Shown here in pieces: positions 59,559 through 64,000 of a DNA stretch of 64,000 bases. The translations under genes and the position numbers were made by a program. The notes under the pieces are model-generated. The model searched no databases and was not told the DNA's origin. It worked only from the letters and a program-made list of their open reading frames with translations. The number at the start of each line of letters is the position of its first letter. Position 1 is the stretch's first letter. The DNA is taken from contig CAJTEA010000001.1 of NCBI GenBank assembly GCA_910575265.1, forward strand, positions 1 to 64,000, written 5' to 3'. Origin of the DNA: Oscillospiraceae bacterium. GTDB lineage: Bacteria; Bacillota; Clostridia; Oscillospirales; Oscillospiraceae.

Positions 59559-61342
59559 TCCTCGGTGTGGGTGATGGCGATGGACAGCTCGTCCAGCTGA
59601 TTTTGCTCTACCACGCTGGGAGCGCCCATCATCAGGTCCTGGGCGTTTTTGTTCATGGGGAAGGGGATCACTTCCCGGATGGACTCCTCACCGGACAGGA
59701 GCATGACCATCCGGTCCACGCCGGGGGCGATGCCGGCGTGGGGAGGCGCGCCGTAGGTAAAGGCGTTGTACATGGCGGGGAATTTTTTTCGGACGTCCTC
59801 CTCTTTCAGGCCCACCATCCAGAAGGCTTTGATCATAATCTCCGGGTCGTGGTTGCGCACCGCGCCGGAGGACAACTCCACGCCGTTGCACACCAGATCG
59901 TATTGGTCGGCTGTGATGCTCAGGGGGTCAATCTCACCCTTGATGGCCTTTTCGATGGTATCCAATCCTCCGGCGGGCATGGAGAAGGGGTTGTGGCAGA
60001 ACTCCAGCTCGCCGGATTCCTCGCCAATCTCATACATGGGGAAGTCTACAATCCAGCAAAAGGCGTACTGTTCCTTCTGGAAATGGTTGGGGCAGAAGGC
60101 GCCCAGCATTTTCAAAAGCACGCCCGCTGTTTTCTGGGACGCGCTCTTCGCCCCGGCGGACAGGCCCACAAAGGTATTGGGCTCCAGGCCAAGGGCTTCG
60201 ACCACCTGGTCCTTGATGGGCTGGACAAATTTAGAGATGCCGCCAACCAGCTCACCCTTTTCGTCCAGGCGGAACCAGTAGGCTTTGCTGCCGCTTTGGA
60301 CCTCCACGTCGGCGCACAGCTTGTCAATCTGCTTTCGGGTTCCCTCAAAGTCCGATACAACAACCGCCTTTACCGTTTGGGACTCGAAGGGCGGGAAACC
60401 GCAGTCGGACAGCAGCTCAGTGGCGTCGGTCAGGGTCAGGTCAATGCGCAGGTCGGGCTTGTCGGTGCCGTATTGTTCCATGGCCTCCAGGTAGGGAATG
60501 CGCCGGAAAGGAGCGGCGGAGGCGGTGTTGTACTTGCCGTATTTGGCAAAGATGGGGGGGAGCACGTCCTCCAGAACGGCGAACACATCTTCCTGGTTGG
60601 CAAAGGCCATCTCCATGTCCAGCTGGTAGAACTCGCCGGGGGAGCGGTCCCCTCGGGCGTCCTCGTCCCGGAAGCAGGGGGCGATCTGGAAGTACTTGTC
60701 AAAGCCGGAGGCCATCAGCAGCTGCTTGAATTGCTGGGGGGCCTGGGGCAGGGCGTAGAACTTGCCGGGGTGCTTCCGGGAGGGCACCAGATAGTCCCGG
60801 GCACCCTCGGGGGAGGAGGCGGTCAAAATCGGAGTGGTGATCTCCAGAAAGCCATGATCCGTCATGGCGGCCCGCAGAGCGGACACCACCTGGCAGCGCA
60901 GGACGATGTTTTGCTGGACCGACCGGTTGCGCAGGTCCAGATAACGGTACTTTAAACGGGCAGACTCGTCCGCCTCCCGGCTGCGGTTGATCGGAAAGGG
61001 CAGCTCGTTGTGGCGGCAGCGACCCAAGACCTCGATTTTGGAGGGGACCACCTCAATGTCGCCGGTAGGCTGCTTGGGGTTCTTGCTGTCCCGCTCCCGG
61101 ACCACTCCGGTGACGGAGATCACCGTCTCCTTGTTCAGCTCCTTGGCGGCCTGGACCGTCTCCTCGGTTTCCAGCACCACCTGGGTGGTGCCGTAGAAGT
61201 CCCGCAGAACTAGAAAGGCCAGATTCTGCCCCACCTCACGGAGATTCTCCATCCAGCCGGCCAAGGTGACCGTCTGGCCGACCTGCTCCACGCGCAGCTC
61301 CCCGCAGGTGTGGGTACGGTAGAAGGTGGTCGTTTCACCCAT
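59555..61342 (-). CDS. aspS: aspartyl-tRNA synthetase (bacterial type)
   Basis: 595 residues: N-terminal OB-fold anticodon domain (residues 1-105), class II core with motif 2 FQIAPCFRDEDARGDRSPGE and motif 3 GIAPGVDRMVMLLSGEESIR, and a bacterial GAD insertion (about 290-420). It charges tRNA-Asp; discrimination between tRNA-Asp and tRNA-Asn was not tested. Start 61342 has AGGAG nine bases before; a TTG upstream is not used. Downstream of hisS, as in many Firmicutes, with a small gene and repeat in between. Confidence 0.97.
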   Translation of the reverse strand: MGETTTFYRTHTCGELRVEQVGQTVTLAGWMENLREVGQNLAFLVLRDFYGTTQVVLETEETVQAAKELNKETVISVTGVVRERDSKNPKQPTGDIEVVPSKIEVLGRCRHNELPFPINRSREADESARLKYRYLDLRNRSVQQNIVLRCQVVSALRAAMTDHGFLEITTPILTASSPEGARDYLVPSRKHPGKFYALPQAPQQFKQLLMASGFDKYFQIAPCFRDEDARGDRSPGEFYQLDMEMAFANQEDVFAVLEDVLPPIFAKYGKYNTASAAPFRRIPYLEAMEQYGTDKPDLRIDLTLTDATELLSDCGFPPFESQTVKAVVVSDFEGTRKQIDKLCADVEVQSGSKAYWFRLDEKGELVGGISKFVQPIKDQVVEALGLEPNTFVGLSAGAKSASQKTAGVLLKMLGAFCPNHFQKEQYAFCWIVDFPMYEIGEESGELEFCHNPFSMPAGGLDTIEKAIKGEIDPLSITADQYDLVCNGVELSSGAVRNHDPEIMIKAFWMVGLKEEDVRKKFPAMYNAFTYGAPPHAGIAPGVDRMVMLLSGEESIREVIPFPMNKNAQDLMMGAPSVVEQNQLDELSIAITHTEE

Positions 61343-61379
61343 CAAAATCAACTCCTATTTGTATTATTATATTTAAATA

Positions 61380-61874
61380 TTACTTATTCTGTATAGAATT
61401 TAGCATTTCGTCCAGCTTGTCCGGGTCGGAGGGGAGACAGCCCCGCCACTGACCGTCCCTCTCTCCGGGCAGCCACAGATGTTTTCCGTCCCAGTAGGCG
61501 ATAAACCAGGCGGAGCAGCCGCTGACCTCCCGGAGGGCCACGCCGCCCGCCGCCGGACGGGAAAAGGGGAGAAGGCGGGTATATTTTTGTCCTCGAAGGG
61601 CATCCAGTGCCGCCCGCCCTGGCGCAGCCCCTTCAGCGGTGACCGGGTCGTCGCTCATGCCGGGGTAGTCGCCCTCATGAAGGATCCCGATGGAGCGGCC
61701 CGCATGAGCTGGCACTCCTGCGCTGAGGTCCACAGAGACGGCGGGGATCTTGGCATGATAGTTCGCGATCTGGTCATAGGTCAGCTCTTCCGTTAAATAG
61801 CCCAGGAAGAGGCCCAGGCAGAACATAGCCAGCACTCCGGCGATTGTCAGGAAGATCCACAGCCTATTTTTCAT
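61380..61874 (-). CDS. membrane-anchored protein of unknown function
   Basis: 164 residues: an N-terminal membrane anchor (LWIFLTIAGVLAMFCLGLFL) and a ~140-residue extracytoplasmic part with two cysteines in GCSAWFIAYWDGKHLW and WRGCLPSDPDKLDEML that might pair. No lipobox. It is placed between hisS and aspS; no recognised family. Read with hisS if transcription passes the repeat at 61884. Confidence 0.75.
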   Translation of the reverse strand: MKNRLWIFLTIAGVLAMFCLGLFLGYLTEELTYDQIANYHAKIPAVSVDLSAGVPAHAGRSIGILHEGDYPGMSDDPVTAEGAAPGRAALDALRGQKYTRLLPFSRPAAGGVALREVSGCSAWFIAYWDGKHLWLPGERDGQWRGCLPSDPDKLDEMLNSIQNK

Positions 61875-61883
61875 GATACCTCC

Positions 61884-61959
61884 GTAGGGGGTGGCCTCTG
61901 GGGCGCTCCGTATCTCTACGGAGAAGGGGACCGGCGCGGCGCGGAGACCGACCCCCTAC
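61884..61959. repeat. palindromic intergenic repeat (REP/MITE-like), copy 2
   Basis: Ends are GTAGGGGGTGG and CCGACCCCCTAC, 12-base inverted with one mismatch, 76 bases apart. An inner dyad CTCCGTATCTCTACGGAG is also present. It lies between hisS and the unknown gene, right at the hisS stop. Size and G-rich inverted ends match the element at 44201-44279. Confidence 0.6.
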
Positions 61960-63323
61960 TCCTCCTTATCCATGATGGGCTTCGTGCCGTCGCCCACGTC
62001 GGTGTAGGTGGAAATCTCACCGAACACTTCTTCCTGCGTCAGCAGCTGCTGCTCCCCGGTGCGCATATCCTTTAAGGCGTATTTGCCCTGTTTGATCTCA
62101 TCCTCGCCAAGGAGAATCACATAGGGAACCCCCAGCTTGTCGGCGTAGGACATTTTCTGCTTGAATTTTTTCTGCTCACCGTAGACTTGGACCTGAAGTC
62201 TCCGGTCCCGCAGGTAGGTGGCCAGCTGAATGGCGGGGCCGAGGTCGTCGGTCATGGGGAGGATGAGCACGTCGGCGGGGGAGGTGTTCAGGTTGTCATT
62301 GAGATAGCCCTGGTCCTCCAGCACGAAGAAGAGCCGGGTCAGGCCGATGGAAATTCCGACACCGGGGAGTTGTTTATCAGTGTAATATTCCGCCAAGTTA
62401 TCATACCGGCCGCCGGAACAGATGGAGCCGATCTCCGGGTGATCCAGCATGGTGGTCTCGTAGACGGTGCCGGTGTAGTAGTCCAGTCCCCGGGCAATGG
62501 TCAGGTCCAGGGTGAAGTGGCTTTCGGGTACACCAAAGGCGGCCAGGTTTTTCGCCACAGCGGATAGCTCGTCCAGTCCCTCGTCAAATTTGGGGTCCTG
62601 GCCGCGATAGCCCTCCAGAGCGGCAAGGACTTCGCCATTATTGCCCTTAATAGCGATGAATTTGAGGATTTCCGCCGCCTGTTCGTCGTTCAGACCGATG
62701 TCCGGGGCGGTAAGCAGCTCCCGGACTGACTTCTCGCCGATTTTCTCCAGCTTGTCCACCGTGCGCATAATGGCCCCGGCCTGAGCGGTCAGGCCCAGCA
62801 TGGCGTAAAAGCCGTTGAGAATCTTCCGGTTGTTTACCCGGATCTGGAACCGCTTCAGGCCCAGAGCGGTGAAGGTGCGGTAGATGATGGCGGGAATTTC
62901 CGCGTCGTTGGAGATGTCCAGCTTGCCATCACCGATGACGTCAATGTCCGCCTGATAAAACTCCCGGAACCGGCCCCGCTGGGCTCGTTCGCCCCGGTAG
63001 ACCTTGCCGATTTGGAAGCGCCGGAAGGGGAAGGCCAGCTTGGCGTAGTTCAGGGCAACGTATTTGGCCAGGGGAACAGTCAGGTCAAAGCGGAGGGACA
63101 GGTCGCTGTCCCCCTTGGTGAAGCGGTAGATCTGCTTTTCCGTCTCGCCGCCGCCCTTGGCCAGCAGAATTTCACTGGCCTCGATCAGGGGGGTGTCCAG
63201 AGGGGTATAGGCGTACAGGGAGAAGGACTCCCGGATGATAGCCGCCATACGGTCAAACTGGATTTGCCGGGCGGGCAGCAGCTCCATAAAGCCGGAGAGG
63301 GTGCGGGGTTGTACCTTAGCCAT
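61956..63323 (-). CDS. hisS: histidyl-tRNA synthetase
   Basis: 455 residues. Class II core: motif 2 YRGERAQRGRFREFYQADID (near 105-125), the histidine site RGLDYYTGTVYE (near 288), motif 3 GVGISIGLTRLFFVLE, then a C-terminal anticodon domain (VLILPMTDDLGPAIQLATYL). It charges tRNA-His. The stop overlaps the end of the repeat at 61884-61959. The 107-base upstream gap contains a hairpin but no T-box. Confidence 0.97.
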   Translation of the reverse strand: MAKVQPRTLSGFMELLPARQIQFDRMAAIIRESFSLYAYTPLDTPLIEASEILLAKGGGETEKQIYRFTKGDSDLSLRFDLTVPLAKYVALNYAKLAFPFRRFQIGKVYRGERAQRGRFREFYQADIDVIGDGKLDISNDAEIPAIIYRTFTALGLKRFQIRVNNRKILNGFYAMLGLTAQAGAIMRTVDKLEKIGEKSVRELLTAPDIGLNDEQAAEILKFIAIKGNNGEVLAALEGYRGQDPKFDEGLDELSAVAKNLAAFGVPESHFTLDLTIARGLDYYTGTVYETTMLDHPEIGSICSGGRYDNLAEYYTDKQLPGVGISIGLTRLFFVLEDQGYLNDNLNTSPADVLILPMTDDLGPAIQLATYLRDRRLQVQVYGEQKKFKQKMSYADKLGVPYVILLGEDEIKQGKYALKDMRTGEQQLLTQEEVFGEISTYTDVGDGTKPIMDKEE

Positions 63324-63373
63324 AACTCAAAATCCTTTCTGTTTCAATTACACACAGTTTATGAAAAGCGGAA

Positions 63374-63404
63374 CGCTCCCATCCCCAAGGAGCGGACGGG
63401 AGCG
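63374..63404. terminator. hairpin between mgsA and hisS
   Basis: Stem CGCTCCCATCC (63374-63384) / GGACGGGAGCG (63394-63404) with one A/C mismatch; in the leftward direction the following stretch TTCCGCTTTTC is only moderately T-rich, so termination may be partial. Confidence 0.5.
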
Positions 63405-63430
63405 CGCACATGCGGCAGGGAGACCGCCTG

Positions 63431-63847
63431 TTACAGGGCAAAGGGGACCCGGTTGGGGTTCATACCCTCGCGCCAGTCCAGATCGCCCCGGGCCAGACCG
63501 TGGATCAACAGCTCGGCGGTAGCCACGTTGGTGGCCACAGGGACGGAGTGCTGGTCACACAGGCGGGTAATATAAAGCACGTCCTTGTCCATCTCGTTGT
63601 CCTGGGGGGAGTTGAAGAAGAGCACCATGTCGATCTCATTGTAGATGATGCGCTGGCCAATTTGCTCGATGCCTCCATGCTCATGGGAGAGGAAGAGCTG
63701 AACAGGCAGGCCGGTGGCCTCCGCCACCATACGTCCGGTGGCGTTGGTGCCGCAGACGGAATGCTTGGACAGCACACCGCAGTACGCGGTGCAGAACTGT
63801 ACTATTAGTTCCTGCTTTTTGGTATGGCTCATAATCGCGATATTCAT
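63431..63847 (-). CDS. mgsA: methylglyoxal synthase
   Basis: 138 residues, the usual size. MNIAIMSHTKKQELIVQFC, GTNATGRMV with the phosphate-binding TNxTG, LSHEHGGIEQIGQRI and VATNVATAELLIHGL are all family-typical, with catalytic Asp residues conserved near 71 and 91. It turns dihydroxyacetone phosphate into methylglyoxal, relieving sugar-phosphate stress. AGGAGG before the start. In many Firmicutes it neighbours min/mre/rod genes, but the gene upstream here is cut off. Confidence 0.95.
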   Translation of the reverse strand: MNIAIMSHTKKQELIVQFCTAYCGVLSKHSVCGTNATGRMVAEATGLPVQLFLSHEHGGIEQIGQRIIYNEIDMVLFFNSPQDNEMDKDVLYITRLCDQHSVPVATNVATAELLIHGLARGDLDWREGMNPNRVPFAL

Positions 63848-63891
63848 GGCAACAATACCTCCTCGTATCGTTTTTTGGGGGGCAGCGGTTT

Positions 63892-64000
63892 TCAGCGGAT
63901 TCGCATGATGGGAACCCGCTGGCCTTCCAGCCGTTGGGCTATGTTCCAGCAGGCTAGAGCGGCGCCCTTTCTGCCCTGGGTGGTGAGGGGCTGACCCAGA
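63892..64000 (-). CDS. 3' end of an unidentified gene
   Basis: A leftward frame enters from the right edge and ends at TGA 63892-63894, giving 35 residues ending NIAQRLEGQRVPIMRIR. It is followed 45 bases later by mgsA with its own ribosome site. The frame continues openly to the window edge. The fragment is too short to name; the surrounding context (mgsA) is not enough to decide. Confidence 0.6.
   Translation of the reverse strand, partial: LGQPLTTQGRKGAALACWNIAQRLEGQRVPIMRIR

Noticed and set aside
63324-63430. T-box leader before hisS
   Set aside because: A GC hairpin is present but no AGAGAG or GGTGGNACC elements.

Overview
The window looks like the chromosomal origin region of a GC-rich, spore-forming, low-oxygen-adapted Clostridia bacterium, most likely of the Oscillospiraceae type (Flavonifractor, Lawsonibacter or Intestinimonas-like). 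The evidence is Firmicutes-style gene order around dnaA-dnaN-recF-gyrB, sporulation and germination genes (a gerA operon, a SpoVB-type flippase), rubrerythrin, a T-box riboswitch, perfect sigma-A promoters and strong Shine-Dalgarno sites. The species is inferred, not shown.

Left part (1-34 kb). A 16S rRNA gene runs off the left edge and is driven by two tandem promoters placed just behind a gerAA-gerAC-gerAB germination operon. Next come two tiny genes, a membrane-bound XRE regulator, a T-box-controlled unit (unknown gene + glyS + LTA synthase), an M23/LysM/G5 cell-wall peptidase with a WalR-type box, and a small membrane protein under three LexA-type boxes. typA is followed by two paralogous divergent modules, each an XRE repressor facing a ~55-aa protein. 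Then come rubrerythrin, an ECF sigma/anti-sigma pair and pncB. A leftward cluster (20.4-25.7 kb) joins an atypical alanine-racemase-like protein without the PLP lysine, a D-aspartate-ligase-like ATP-grasp enzyme, an Asp/Glu racemase, a broken DUF1963 gene and a MurE-like ligase with a decayed acetylglutamate-kinase-like tail. This looks like a D-amino-acid peptide-ligase system and is the best candidate for new biology here. Rightward genes follow: punA, mtaD, spoVB-type flippase, mazG, hup, rqcP, and apbE with a NusG-II protein and a Gx transporter.

Middle (34-49.4 kb). A small accessory patch holds a transposase remnant, a VWA protein, a DUF6442/XRE/Cys-rich trio, rnhA, and a RelB/YafQ toxin-antitoxin pair whose toxin has lost its catalytic C-terminus. 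It is followed by the leftward replication block gyrA, gyrB, remB, recF, rlbA, dnaN, dnaA. The dnaA-dnaN spacer holds DnaA boxes and a DnaA-trio-like run, so it is the likely unwinding site.

Right part (49.4-64 kb). The rightward rpmH-rnpA-yidD-yidC-jag block leads into a decarboxylase-like gene, holB, ricT and two transporters. Leftward genes then close the window: nagZ, aspS, a membrane-anchored unknown, hisS, mgsA and a truncated gene end. Two palindromic intergenic repeats (44.2 and 61.9 kb) look like dispersed REP/MITE-type elements. No CRISPR array, tRNA gene or intact insertion sequence was seen.
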